Source of the DNA: JAENWD01 sp963796915
Lineage (GTDB): Bacteria > Acidobacteriota > Vicinamibacteria > Vicinamibacterales > JAENWD01
Direction: 5' to 3'
NCBI GenBank assembly: GCA_963796915.1
Contig: CAWCNI010000002.1
Location: 558,001-622,000, forward strand
DNA: 64,000 bases
Shown: positions 50,300 through 59,487 of the stretch, piece by piece
Position numbering within the stretch: the first letter of the stretch is position 1
Layout of the letters: every line of letters begins with the position of its first letter
Made by a program: the position numbers and the translations under genes
The notes under the pieces: model-generated
The model's database searches: none
What the model was told of the DNA's origin: nothing
The model's input: the letters and a program-made list of their open reading frames with translations, nothing else

Positions 50300-51205
50300 C
50301 TACGACGTGGGGCTCGCAGTCGGTGCAAGGTATGACTTGCGGGCACGGGCCTGCATGCCCACCTTCTTCACGCGCACTTCGACCTTGTGAAGCTTGCCGT
50401 CCGTGGCCGGCGCGATGCCGAGCACGTACTGGCTGTGCAGCTCCTGCGCGACGCGCGTGAAGGTGGGGCCGAGGTCGTCGGTCCGCCGCAACTCGAAGTA
50501 CCCGCCGCCAGTCTCGTCCGAGATCTTCCGCAGGCCGCGGTCGGGCTGTGTGCGCACCTGCCGCTGACCGTTGAAGAACACGCTCTGCAGGCCGATCGAG
50601 TAGATCATCGTTTCGGTCGCCCGCGCCTCCTCCATGACCTTGCCCATGCCGATCTTGCTCGACGTGTCGTCGCCGTCGGTGAAGATGATCAGCACCCGGC
50701 GCCCGCTGACGCGCTTGAGCTGATCGATGCTCGCCTCGCACGCGTCCCACAGGCGCGTCGGGTTGCCGAAGTCGACGCCGCGCAGCGCGCTGGTGAGATC
50801 GTCGCGGCTGTTGGTGAAGTCGGCCAGCGGAAACTGGATCTTGTCGTTGAAGGCCCCGACCATCGCCTTGTCCGCCGGCAACAGCCGGATCACGAACTGC
50901 TCGGCGGCGTCCTGGAGCAGATCGATGCTGCCGGTCATGCTGCCGCTCGTGTCGAGCATCACCACCACCGAGAAGGGCTCGGGCTCGTTCTGGAAGAGCG
51001 CGAGCGACACGGGCTGGTTGTTGTCGAGCACTTCGAAGTCTTCGCGCGCCAGATCCGGCACCAGCCGCTTGTCTGCGTCGAGGACGGTGGTGTAGAGCGG
51101 GACAATCTGCGTGCCCGTCTTGAAGGTCGGCTGCTGCGCGATGAGGGCAATGGGCGCCGCGACCAGCGCGGTGCCGACGGCCAGACGTATGAAGGCTGAC
51201 GACAT
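50300..51205 (-). CDS. Secreted VWA-domain protein (VWFA-related acidobacterial type)
   Basis: A 301-aa exported protein; signal peptide ending ALIAQQ (~25). The family start (VPLYTTVLDADKRLVPDLAR, DFEVLDNNQPVSLALFQNEP) is followed by a VWA domain with an intact MIDAS: VVMLDTSGSMTGS (~82-94), the second loop TRLWDACEAS and LIIFTDGDDTSSK. It ends in the family's beta strand (YVLGIAPATDGKLHKVEVRV). It is divergent from the M14 peptidase gene, 103 bp apart. Probably a periplasmic binding or assembly factor. Confidence 0.9.
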   Translation of the reverse strand: MSSAFIRLAVGTALVAAPIALIAQQPTFKTGTQIVPLYTTVLDADKRLVPDLAREDFEVLDNNQPVSLALFQNEPEPFSVVVMLDTSGSMTGSIDLLQDAAEQFVIRLLPADKAMVGAFNDKIQFPLADFTNSRDDLTSALRGVDFGNPTRLWDACEASIDQLKRVSGRRVLIIFTDGDDTSSKIGMGKVMEEARATETMIYSIGLQSVFFNGQRQVRTQPDRGLRKISDETGGGYFELRRTDDLGPTFTRVAQELHSQYVLGIAPATDGKLHKVEVRVKKVGMQARARKSYLAPTASPTS

Positions 51206-51308
51206 AGTCAGAGAGTAGCACCCTGAAGGCGGCGCGCCTACCGGGGCACCGGCAGGCGTCAGTTATACTCGGGCCTCCCGCAACATCATCGGATTCCGTG
51301 GAGGCTTC

Positions 51309-53942
51309 ATGTATTTGACGAGAGCAGTGGTGCTCCTGGCTGTATACCTGGCGTCGGCGTGGCCGGCCCGGGCCCAGGAGCTCTGGCCGGGCGCCGTATA
51401 CGACCCGAAGGTGCCCACGATGAAGGCCACGCTCGGTCACGACGTCGGGGAAGAGATCAGCACGCCGGAAGAAATCACCGTCTACCTGAAAGCGCTGGCC
51501 GCCGCCGCGCCGGATCGGACACGGCTTATCGAATACGCCCGGACCTGGGAAGGCCGGCCGCTGCACGTGATCGTCATCGGCACGCCGGAGCGGATCGCCG
51601 GGCTCGATGCGCTCGAGGCCAACTTCCGCCGCCTCGCCGACCCGCGTTCCGTCAGCGCCGCGGAAGGCGACCGCCTCGCCGGCGAGTTGCCCGTCGTCGT
51701 ATGGCTGATGCACGCCGTGCACGGCAACGAGATCTCCTCCTCCGACGCCGCGCTGGCAGAGGCCTACCACCTGCTGGCGGCCACCGGCGACGCGACGGTG
51801 CAGACGATTCTCAAGAACGATCTGATCCTGATCGACCCGCTGGAAAACCCGGACGGCCGGGCGCGTTTCAGTTTCCAGAACCGCTTCGGCCGTGCGGCAT
51901 CGCCGGATGCGGACAGGCTGTCGGCGGAGCACGACGAGCCCTGGCCCGGTGGGCGCACGAACCACTACCTGTTCGACATGAACCGCGACTGGTTCTCGCG
52001 TTCGCAGCCCGAGACACGCGGCCGCGAAGCGATCTCGCTGCGCTTCTTTCCGCAGGTCGTCGTCGATCTGCACGAGATGGGCGGCGACAGCACCTACTAC
52101 TTCGCGCCGCCTGCCGATCCGATCAACCCCTACATCACCAGCACCCAGCAGAAGTGGCTCGAGTCATTTGGCAGGGCCAACGCCGCGCGCTTCGACGAGC
52201 GCGGCTTCGCCTACTTCACGCGCGAGGTCTACGACTCGTTCTATCCGGGCTACGGCGAGTCGTGGCCGATGTATCACGGGGCCATCGGCATGACCTACGA
52301 GCAGGCCTCGGCGCGCGGCCTGACGTTCAAGCGCTCTGACAAGACCACGCTGACCTATCACGACGGCATCCTGCATCACTTCACGTCGGCGCTGACCACC
52401 TGCCTCACCGCAGCCACCAACCGGCAGCAGATCGTCCGCGACTTTCTCGACTACCGGCGCAGCGCCATCGCTGAAGGCGAGAAGTCAACGACCCGCGAAT
52501 ACGTGCTCGTGCCCGGCATCGATCCAACACTCGCCGGCCGGCTGGCCGACAGCCTCGCCAGCCAGGGCATCGACGTCCGCCGGGCCGACGAGGCCTTCAA
52601 GGTGGGGACACGACAGATTCCCGCCGGCGCGTTCCTCGTCGCCAACGCCCAGCCCTCCGGGCGGCTGCTGCGGAATCTCCTCGAGCCCGATGTGAAGCAG
52701 CCGGAGTCCTTCGTCAAGGAGCAGGACCGCCGCCGGAAAAAGCGGATCGGCGATCAGATCTACGACGTCACCGGCTGGAGCCTGCCAGGCCTCTACGGCG
52801 TCGACGTCGTCACCAGCGCGCAGGCGCTGGGCGTGAAGGCGACGCCGGTGAACCCCGCCGCGGCTGCCCCGCCGACGACGGTGGCGCAGGCAAAGGTGGC
52901 GTACCTGATCCCCTGGAGCGCGGGCGCGGCGACGCTCGTGATCAAGGCGTTGAACGCCGGAGTGCACGTGAGCCAGGCGTCGCGGTCCCTGACCATCGGC
53001 ACCCGGACGTTCCCGACAGGAACCGCCATCGTGCGCACCGCCGGCAATCCGGCAGGCCTGGCCGAGACGCTGGGACGTCTGGCCGGCGGGACTGGCGCGG
53101 AAATCGTTCCGCTCGACAGCGGCTGGGTCGATTCGGGCGCGTCGCTCGGGTCGGGCGACGTGGTCTGGCTGAAGGCGCCGCGTGTGGTCCTGGCCTGGGA
53201 CGCACCGACGCAGAGCCTGTCAGCGGGCTGGGCGCGCTACGTGCTGGAGCGCCGTTACGGTGTGCCGGTCACGGCGATTCGCGTCAGCTCGCTCGGCCGG
53301 CTCGACTTCCACGACGCGGACGTCCTGGTGCTGCCGCAGGGGAACTATGCCGGCGAGATCAGCGACGAGTTGTTGCGCCGCATCCGCGACTGGATGCGCG
53401 GCGGCGGCACGCTGGTTACCATCGGCGAAGCGTCGCGCTGGGCGGCGAGCGAGAAGGTGGGGCTGCTCGACGCGCACTCAGAAATGCGCGACGGCAAACC
53501 GGAAGGCGGCGGCGACAAGGACAAGAAGCCCACCGACCCGCCCAAGCCGTTCGACTACGAGAAGGCGGTGCTGCCGGAGCGCGAGCGGCCCGAGAACACA
53601 GCGGGCGCCATCGTCCGTGTGACGATGGACCCGGAACACTACCTGTCGTCAGGCACCGCCGCCGATGTCGAGGTGATGATCGAAGGACAGCGCGTGTTCA
53701 CGCCAGTCCACCTCGACGAAGGCACCAACGTCGGCGTCTACGCGAAGAAGGACCGGTTGGTGGCGTCGGGCCTGGTATGGGACGAGGCGCGCGATCAACT
53801 GGCGGAGAAGGCGTATCTGGTCGAACAACCGGTTGGCCGCGGCCACCTGGTGGCGTTTGCCGAAGACCCGAACTTCCGCGCGTTCACCGAGACCGCTGAA
53901 CTGCTGTTCCTGAACGCTGTCGTGCTCAGCCCGTCGTATTGA
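51309..53942 (+). CDS. Secreted M14-family zinc carboxypeptidase-like protein
   Basis: An 877-aa exported peptidase; signal peptide ending PARAQ (~24). The M14 domain (~60-350) has HAVHGNEISSSD (HxxE zinc ligands), DPLENPDGRARF, FDMNRDWFSRSQPETRG and VVDLHEMGGDST (third ligand His), and a possible catalytic Glu in MTYEQAS. The C-terminal half is a large beta-rich extension with a GATase-like stretch (DADVLVLPQGNYAGEISDEL, GGGTLVTIGEASRW). The length is far above classical carboxypeptidases but usual for this acidobacterial/bacteroidetes branch. GTGGAGG precedes the ATG; TATACT (51264) is a likely -10. Confidence 0.9.
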   Translation: MYLTRAVVLLAVYLASAWPARAQELWPGAVYDPKVPTMKATLGHDVGEEISTPEEITVYLKALAAAAPDRTRLIEYARTWEGRPLHVIVIGTPERIAGLDALEANFRRLADPRSVSAAEGDRLAGELPVVVWLMHAVHGNEISSSDAALAEAYHLLAATGDATVQTILKNDLILIDPLENPDGRARFSFQNRFGRAASPDADRLSAEHDEPWPGGRTNHYLFDMNRDWFSRSQPETRGREAISLRFFPQVVVDLHEMGGDSTYYFAPPADPINPYITSTQQKWLESFGRANAARFDERGFAYFTREVYDSFYPGYGESWPMYHGAIGMTYEQASARGLTFKRSDKTTLTYHDGILHHFTSALTTCLTAATNRQQIVRDFLDYRRSAIAEGEKSTTREYVLVPGIDPTLAGRLADSLASQGIDVRRADEAFKVGTRQIPAGAFLVANAQPSGRLLRNLLEPDVKQPESFVKEQDRRRKKRIGDQIYDVTGWSLPGLYGVDVVTSAQALGVKATPVNPAAAAPPTTVAQAKVAYLIPWSAGAATLVIKALNAGVHVSQASRSLTIGTRTFPTGTAIVRTAGNPAGLAETLGRLAGGTGAEIVPLDSGWVDSGASLGSGDVVWLKAPRVVLAWDAPTQSLSAGWARYVLERRYGVPVTAIRVSSLGRLDFHDADVLVLPQGNYAGEISDELLRRIRDWMRGGGTLVTIGEASRWAASEKVGLLDAHSEMRDGKPEGGGDKDKKPTDPPKPFDYEKAVLPERERPENTAGAIVRVTMDPEHYLSSGTAADVEVMIEGQRVFTPVHLDEGTNVGVYAKKDRLVASGLVWDEARDQLAEKAYLVEQPVGRGHLVAFAEDPNFRAFTETAELLFLNAVVLSPSY

Positions 53943-53991
53943 AATGAAGAATGAAGAAATGAAGAATGAAGAATGAAGAGTGAAGAATGAC
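53941..53991. repeat. (GAATGAA)n heptad repeats, second locus
   Basis: Seven consecutive units of the GAATGAA family directly after the M14 stop codon: five of 7 bp and two of 8 bp (GAAATGAA) with an extra A. It is the same family and orientation as 14088-14157. Confidence 0.9.
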
Positions 53992-53997
53992 GCTGGC

Positions 53998-54027
53998 GAT
54001 TGGCCGTCGACGTCCTGACGGCCAATC
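53998..54027. terminator. Bidirectional hairpin between convergent M14 and M19 genes
   Basis: A perfect 11-bp stem, GATTGGCCGTC/GACGGCCAATC, with an 8-nt loop. It lies between two convergent stop codons; there is no long T-run, so termination is inferred from position and stability. The arms share the GATTGGCC/GGCCAATC octamers of the REP family but in the opposite order. Confidence 0.55.
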
Positions 54028-54042
54028 GTCAAACGCCAGGTG

Positions 54043-55305
54043 TCACTTGTCGAGCGTCGCCGTGGACGGCGGCTCGGTTTTCATCCCCGCCGCGACAGCT
54101 TCTGCCTGCTTCATCACGCGCAGGACGTTGAGTCCCATCACCTTCTTCACGTCGTCGTCGGACCAGCCGCGGCGGAGGAGCTCGGCCAGCAGCGCCGGAT
54201 AGGTAGACACGTCTTCCAGACCGACCGGGGTGGACTCGATGCCGTCGAAGTCGCTCCCGATGCCGACGTGATCGACTCCGGCCACCTGGCGGATGTGGTC
54301 GATGTGGTCGGCCACCATGGCGATGGTGGCTTTCGGGATCGGGTGCGCGTTCTGGAACGCGGTGACGCCGTCCCTGACTGCCTTCGGGTCGTTGGGATAC
54401 TTCGCTTCGAGCTCGTGCATCAGCGCGTAGGTGGCGGCGGCCTGCGCCCCGCCTTCCGGGACCACGAACGGCGGATAGAAGTTGGCCATCACCACGCCGC
54501 CGTTTGTGGCGACCTGCTTCAGGATGTCGTCGGGGACGTTGCGCGGATGGTCGCAGATCGCGCGTGCGGACGAGTGGGAGAAGATCACCGGCGCCTTCGA
54601 GACCCGCAGCGCCGCGGCCATGGTCTCCGGCGACACGTGACTGAGGTCCACCAGCATGCCAAGCCGGTTCATCTCGTGGACGACGGCCTCGCCGAACGGC
54701 GTGAGGCCGTGGTGGGCCGGCACGTCGGTCGCCGAGTCCGCCCAGGCGGTGTTGCTCGTGTGGGTGAGCGTCATGTAGCGCGCGCCGAGCGCATACATCT
54801 GGCGCAGCGTGGCCAGCGAGTTGTTGATCGAGTGCCCGCCCTCCATGCCGATCAGCGACGCGATCCGCCCGTCCTTGAAGGCGCGCTCGACGTCGGCGGC
54901 CGTCAGGCTGAGCGCGAAGGTCTCCGGGTAGCGCCCGGTCATGCGGTGCACGACGTCGATCTGCTCGAGCGTCGTCGTGACGGCGGCGTCGCCCTTCAGG
55001 CTCACCGGCACGAACACCGACCAGAACTGGCCGCCGACGCCGCCAGCCTTGAGGCGCGCGATGTCAGTCATGATCGTCGGCTGCGGCTTCGACAGATCGA
55101 GCGCTGCCAGATCGCGCGCGGGGCTTTTCTCGCGCAGCGCCCACGGGTAGTCATTGTGGCCGTCGATGAGCGGCGACTGTTTGGCGAGCGCGCGAGCGCG
55201 TTCGAGCAACGCCGCACTGGCGGCAGACGGAGGCGCCTGCGCGGCGACAACCGCTCCGATGCCTGCAACGACGACGAGGGCGAGGGCGGAAAGGACACGG
55301 GTCAT
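54043..55305 (-). CDS. Membrane dipeptidase (M19, renal dipeptidase-like)
   Basis: A 420-aa exported zinc dipeptidase; signal peptide ending VVAAQ (~23). All M19 metal-site segments are present: LIDGHNDYPW (HxD), LIGMEGGHS (bridging Glu), VDLSHVS (His), IFSHSSAR (His) and GIGSDFDGI (Asp). It hydrolyses dipeptides, including L,D forms, in the periplasm. Next to the M14 peptidase and in a window rich in secreted peptidases, it fits terminal peptide degradation. The ATG at 55305 gives a clean signal peptide. Confidence 0.93.
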   Translation of the reverse strand: MTRVLSALALVVVAGIGAVVAAQAPPSAASAALLERARALAKQSPLIDGHNDYPWALREKSPARDLAALDLSKPQPTIMTDIARLKAGGVGGQFWSVFVPVSLKGDAAVTTTLEQIDVVHRMTGRYPETFALSLTAADVERAFKDGRIASLIGMEGGHSINNSLATLRQMYALGARYMTLTHTSNTAWADSATDVPAHHGLTPFGEAVVHEMNRLGMLVDLSHVSPETMAAALRVSKAPVIFSHSSARAICDHPRNVPDDILKQVATNGGVVMANFYPPFVVPEGGAQAAATYALMHELEAKYPNDPKAVRDGVTAFQNAHPIPKATIAMVADHIDHIRQVAGVDHVGIGSDFDGIESTPVGLEDVSTYPALLAELLRRGWSDDDVKKVMGLNVLRVMKQAEAVAAGMKTEPPSTATLDK

Positions 55306-55384
55306 AGGAGGGTGTTGTAACACGGACGCGCGCCAATTGCCGATCGGCAGACGGCGGTCGTCACGTTCAGCGAGAGCCCTGACG

Positions 55385-56395
55385 TTATGGCGAGGACGAC
55401 CGGCAGACGCCGAGCCAGCGAAACTGCTTGCGGTCGGCGTCGGCGCGCGACGCGAGGGTAGCTGGATCCCCGGGCTGGCCTGCGGCGGCCATCTCGCGGC
55501 CGGACTCGCGCAGGATGTCGGCGATGGTCTGCAGGGTGTCGCAGTCGCGATCGAGCCGCGCGTCGATGACCGCCCAGTCCAGCGCTTCCAGCATCTCCGC
55601 GGCCCAGCCTGGCCAGGGCTGGAGACCTCGCCAGCACTCCGCCGCGCGCAACATCGCCGACGCCGATGACGAGACGCCGGCGGCTTCCCGGAGCACCTGG
55701 CACGCCGATGTGGTCGTCGTGGGCGCCGAGCCCGGCCCGTAGTTGACGATACCCGGGGGCGCTGTGTACGGCGTCGGGCCGATGGCCCCTTCAGTTGCGG
55801 GACGGACGGCGCCGACGCCCGCAGTCGCTTCAGGCGACGTTGACGGCCCACCAGGATAGGCGACTGGCGCGGTCACGCCGAGACTCGCCTGGTCGGCGGT
55901 CACGAGAGCCGTATCGATTGCGCTCTCGGGAATGTCACCCCGACTGCCGGCCAGCGCAATCAGCGCCTGCAACTCGCGCCGCATGTCTGGCAGGAACGGA
56001 TCCTTGTCGCGGCGATCGGCCTGCGCCAACTCCGCGGCGACTGCCTGTTCGGCCGCCATCAGCGCCGGCAGGGTCTCGGGTCGCATGCGGCTGAACGAGG
56101 ACCTGTCCACAAGACGCGCGTACCAGACATCGGCGAGCACCGACAGCCGGTCCATCAAGGGCGTGCCGGCTTCGGGCAGCGACGCGCCGGGGCGCTGGTC
56201 GTCCGGCTGGCGCGACCGCTCGAGATCGCGTTTGTCGGCGGCGAGCGAGATCCCGTCGCGTGGCGAGCGCAGGTGCCGATGGAGGTGCTGCACCAGCGCC
56301 AGCTCCCGTTCGCGCTGCTGGCGAAAGGGCGACGATGTGTCCGCGCCCGCCGGCATCGCCAGCAGCAGCACGGCCGCAGGAAGCCAGGTCCGCAT
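55385..56395 (-). CDS. Hypothetical exported protein
   Basis: 336 aa, not recognised. Signal peptide (AAVLLLAMPAGA, ~18), helical N-terminal part (RERELALVQHLHRHL, ADRRDKDPFLPDMRRELQAL), a Pro/Thr/Gly linker (~190-225) and a C-terminal helical region with three cysteines (CQVLREAAG, AAECWRGLQPWPGWAA, RDCDTLQTIADIL). No enzymatic motif. It is divergent from the OsmC gene; TAGTAT lies 6 nt before its start. Confidence 0.65.
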   Translation of the reverse strand: MRTWLPAAVLLLAMPAGADTSSPFRQQRERELALVQHLHRHLRSPRDGISLAADKRDLERSRQPDDQRPGASLPEAGTPLMDRLSVLADVWYARLVDRSSFSRMRPETLPALMAAEQAVAAELAQADRRDKDPFLPDMRRELQALIALAGSRGDIPESAIDTALVTADQASLGVTAPVAYPGGPSTSPEATAGVGAVRPATEGAIGPTPYTAPPGIVNYGPGSAPTTTTSACQVLREAAGVSSSASAMLRAAECWRGLQPWPGWAAEMLEALDWAVIDARLDRDCDTLQTIADILRESGREMAAAGQPGDPATLASRADADRKQFRWLGVCRSSSP

Positions 56396-56425
56396 CCCCG
56401 TATACTACGAAGGGCTCAACACCAA

Positions 56426-56839
56426 GTGCAAAGCAAGCCGCCGACCAAGGTCAGCCTTCGCTGGACGGAGAACCTGGCGTTCGTGGTGCGCGCCCGCGAC
56501 CATGCGATCGTCACCGACGGCGACAGCACCATGGGCATTTCTCCCGTCGAACTGCTGGCCGCGTCGCTCGCCGCGTGCATGGGCACCGACGTCGCGCACA
56601 TCCTGGCACGCGGCCGACAGGGACTGACGGGCCTCGACGTGCAGCTCGAAGCGGATCGCGCGCAGGAGAACCCGCACCGGTTCGTGCGGGTCCGCATCCA
56701 CTTTGCGGTCACCGGCGAGGTCAACCAGGCGCAGCTGGAACGCGCGATCGCGTTGTCGCACGAAAAATACTGCTCCGTCTGGCACTCGCTGCGCCAGGAC
56801 ATCGCGCTCGAACTGACTTCGTCGCTGGCACCGACGTGA
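56426..56839 (+). CDS. OsmC/Ohr-family protein
   Basis: A 137-aa OsmC-fold protein. The two family cysteines are present, in LAASLAACMGTDVAHIL and ALSHEKYCSVWHSL, as expected for thiol-dependent hydroperoxide reduction. GTG 56426 is chosen because the conserved fold starts right after it and GAAGGG lies 11 nt upstream; a -10-like TATACT is at 56401. Its stop overlaps the GTG of the next gene (GTGA), so the two are translated together. Confidence 0.85.
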   Translation: MQSKPPTKVSLRWTENLAFVVRARDHAIVTDGDSTMGISPVELLAASLAACMGTDVAHILARGRQGLTGLDVQLEADRAQENPHRFVRVRIHFAVTGEVNQAQLERAIALSHEKYCSVWHSLRQDIALELTSSLAPT

Positions 56840-57966
56840 GCGCACCCGCCCGTTCCGGTCGTCTCGGTTATCTGGACTGGCTTCGGGGACTCAGCGTCCT
56901 CATCATGATCGAGGCGCACACCTTCGACGCCTGGACGCTGCCCACCGAGCACGCGCGCGTCGCCTTCGGGCGCCTGATGATGCTCGGCGGCATGGCCGCG
57001 CCGCTGTTTCTCTTTCTTGCCGGGGTCGCAGTGTCGCTCGGCGCCGCGGCCCACCAGCGGCGCGGCGCGAGCGTCGCCGACGCCAGTCGTCGCGTCGAGC
57101 GCCGCGGCCTGCAGATCTTCGGCTACGGCATGCTGTTCCGCCTGCAGTCGTTCATCCTCGGGGGCTTCGCCCGCCCGCAGAACCTGCTCAAAGTGGACAT
57201 CCTCAACGTGATGGGCCCGGCCGTCGCGCTGACCGCCGCGCTCTGGGGTCTCGCCTCGTCGCGCCGCGGCCAGGCCTTCGCGCTGGCGCTGGCCACGCTG
57301 GCAATGAGTTGCCTGTCGCCGTGGATTCGACAGACGCCGATGCTGGCCTGGCTGCCCGACCCGCTCGAGTGGTACCTGCGCCCGCCGCCGGGGCAGGGTA
57401 CCTTCACGCTGTTCCCCTGGGCCGCGTTCACGCTGGCCGGCGGCGTGCTCGGCGTGGCGCTCGACGGGGCGCTGCAATCCGCGTGGTGGCGGCAGCCGCG
57501 ACTTCAGGCGTGCGTGGCCGGCACAGGCCTGACGCTGATCGCTGTGGGAGCGTGGTCGTCATATCAGCCCACGCTGTTTGAAGGCGCCAAGTTCTGGACG
57601 ACGTCGCCCGCGTTCTTCGCGGAGCGTGTGGGGCTCATCCTGCTGCTGGTGGCTCTCTCGGCGGCCTGGGCCGCCCGGCCATGGCGCGCGGCGACGCGCA
57701 GCAGCGCTCTCGAAACGATGGGAGCCGGGTCGCTGTTCGTGTACTGGGTGCACGTCGAACTGGTCTACGGGCTCGCCAGCCGGCCCCTGCGGCACCAGTT
57801 GACGCTCGAGGGCTGCGCCGTGGCCGCGGTGGGGCTGGCGGTGGTCATGTACGGTTTATTGCTGGGCTGGAACGCCTCGAAGCCGACGCGGTCCTCGGTT
57901 CGTCAGGAAGCGCTAAAGCTATTCAAATCAGACGGTTGGGTCAGTTCTCCGGTCGCAAATCGCTGA
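56836..57966 (+). CDS. Multipass membrane acyltransferase-like protein (DUF1624/HGSNAT-like)
   Basis: A 376-aa integral membrane protein with about nine hydrophobic segments. The N-terminal signature RLGYLDWLRGLSVLIMIEAH matches the DxxRG...MxxxH pattern of the heparan-alpha-glucosaminide N-acetyltransferase/DUF1624 group, with MMLGGMAAPLFLFLAGVAVS and GSLFVYWVHVELVYG further on. It probably moves an acyl group across the membrane onto a sugar or other surface acceptor; the substrate is unknown. It starts at GTG inside GTGA, coupled to osmC. Confidence 0.75.
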   Translation: MSAPARSGRLGYLDWLRGLSVLIMIEAHTFDAWTLPTEHARVAFGRLMMLGGMAAPLFLFLAGVAVSLGAAAHQRRGASVADASRRVERRGLQIFGYGMLFRLQSFILGGFARPQNLLKVDILNVMGPAVALTAALWGLASSRRGQAFALALATLAMSCLSPWIRQTPMLAWLPDPLEWYLRPPPGQGTFTLFPWAAFTLAGGVLGVALDGALQSAWWRQPRLQACVAGTGLTLIAVGAWSSYQPTLFEGAKFWTTSPAFFAERVGLILLLVALSAAWAARPWRAATRSSALETMGAGSLFVYWVHVELVYGLASRPLRHQLTLEGCAVAAVGLAVVMYGLLLGWNASKPTRSSVRQEALKLFKSDGWVSSPVANR

Positions 57967-58118
57967 CAGACCGTCAACGGCATGACGCGCCGTTTCCAGG
58001 CCCCCGTTGAGATCCCCCCACCGGGCCGATACAATGCCGCACCTTTGGGCCTGGACGGTCCGCCTGTCTGAGGCGGGATGCCACAGGCTCCACCACGGAC
58101 GTCATCACCGACATCGCC

Positions 58119-59252
58119 ATGATCAACGTCGCGGCCATCCGGATGCAGCAGTTCGGCGTGCAGTTTTACCAGGCTTCCCTGACTGCCAAGGACATCGACA
58201 AGCTGGTGCGGTTCGAGGTCCTCAGTTACCTGGACTCTGCACACGCCCCCGTGCGCGGCGGCCGCAAGGGGAGCGGTCCGAAGATCAACTGGGACCTGCT
58301 CGAGCGCCGTATCGCGTCGAGCGATCGCGCGTATCAGCGGCAGATCATCCGCCGGAAGATCGACGAGCTGGTGCAGTACTACGAGCAGTGCCGCCAGGCA
58401 CGCGACCTGCCGTCGATTCCAGGCGCGGTGATCATCTCGGCCGACGAGCGGCTGAAGTTCGAGCCGATGCAGGAAGGCGCGTCGGTGGGCACGCTGAAGG
58501 TGCCGGAGCGCGAGGGCATCCTGCGCGCCATCGACGGGCAGCACCGGCTGCTCGCGCTGCACGCCGCGCTCGACCAGATCGGCCAGGAAGCCTTCACGGT
58601 GCCCGCCATCATCTTCGACCAGCTTCCCGAAGATCACATCGTCCAGATGTTCGTGACGATCAACGCGAAGCACACCAGGCTCAACGCGTCGCACCTGGTG
58701 TCGCTCTCGGGACGGCAGCTCTATCGTGACGACAACCTCGCGGCGGCGCACGACGTGGTGCGGGCGCTGAACGATCGAGAGGACTCGCCGCTCCACCAGC
58801 AGATCAAATTGCTCGGCGTCGGCAAGGGCAAGGTTGCGCAGGCCCCGCTCGCGCAGGAGCTCAAGAAGCTGTTTGCCAGCGATGCATTCGGCACCGGCCG
58901 CCGCGCGGAGGATTTTCGCGAGGAGTCGAAGAAATTTTTCGTGAACTATCTGAAGCAGACGGCCCAGGTCTTCGGCGCGGCCTGGAACGGCCGCAAGTAC
59001 AGCATTCGCACCGCACCCGCGCTCCGCGCCTTTGTCCGCGTCGCGCCCGACGTCATCCGGCGGCTGGACCAGGAGCGCGCCGACCGCACCGACTTCCGCG
59101 CAATCGGCCGGGTCATTGCCCCCTGGGGCCGGCGGATCGGCGACTTGCGCTTCGAGACCGAAGGCGCCTGGAAGCGCAACGGCAGCTCTGTGGAACAGCT
59201 TGCGAAAGAGCTGAGACTGGCTCTGCAATATCCCGAGGGTGCGGGCTTGTGA
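58119..59252 (+). CDS. DGQHR-domain protein (DndB-related), orphan
   Basis: A 377-aa protein with the signature ILRAIDGQHRLLALHAAL (DGQHR at 139-143) of the DGQHR/DndB family. DndB represses the phosphorothioate DNA-modification genes, while stand-alone relatives are widespread without known function. The domain recalls a ParB/Srx-like nucleotide-binding fold. None of dndACDE or any nuclease is present here. The ATG lacks a Shine-Dalgarno sequence and the frame stays open upstream, so the true start may be earlier; TACAAT at 58030 could be its -10. Confidence 0.85.
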   Translation: MINVAAIRMQQFGVQFYQASLTAKDIDKLVRFEVLSYLDSAHAPVRGGRKGSGPKINWDLLERRIASSDRAYQRQIIRRKIDELVQYYEQCRQARDLPSIPGAVIISADERLKFEPMQEGASVGTLKVPEREGILRAIDGQHRLLALHAALDQIGQEAFTVPAIIFDQLPEDHIVQMFVTINAKHTRLNASHLVSLSGRQLYRDDNLAAAHDVVRALNDREDSPLHQQIKLLGVGKGKVAQAPLAQELKKLFASDAFGTGRRAEDFREESKKFFVNYLKQTAQVFGAAWNGRKYSIRTAPALRAFVRVAPDVIRRLDQERADRTDFRAIGRVIAPWGRRIGDLRFETEGAWKRNGSSVEQLAKELRLALQYPEGAGL

Positions 59253-59344
59253 GCCGTGTCATCGTGAAGAATTTGGATGTAATTGCGACACGAAATGTAA
59301 GTTCCCGAACGGTATTCGCAGGGCTCTAGGCGGGACTATTCGGA

Positions 59345-59487
59345 AATCACGGGGCAACGTGAGCGGCATGCTCCTTGCTCCCTTCTGCCTCGTCAGCGGT
59401 CCGATATTACGGCAAGGGCGCCGTGATTGTGCTGGGGAGCCGGGTCGCTGGCAAAAAGGGCATCGTTAACTCGGTGCCCTTTTTTTC
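59345..59487 (+). ncRNA. Candidate structured RNA ending in a terminator
   Basis: No convincing protein is encoded between the DGQHR gene and pxpA. The region has two long-range complementarities: AATCACGG (59345-59352) with CCGTGATT (59421-59428), and GCTCCC (59377-59382) with GGGAGC (59435-59440). They interleave like a pseudoknot or two alternative folds. A strong intrinsic terminator follows. It could equally be the 3' untranslated region of the DGQHR mRNA. It matches no RNA family I recognise. Confidence 0.3.
59453..59487 (+). terminator. Intrinsic terminator
   Basis: Stem AAAAAGGGCA/TGCCCTTTTT with a 12-nt loop, followed by further T residues. It is the clearest rho-independent terminator in the window, after the DGQHR gene and before pxpA. 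Confidence 0.9.

Noticed and set aside
58119..59252. Phosphorothioation (Dnd) island
   Set aside because: No DndA, C, D, E or DptFGH homologue occurs in the window.
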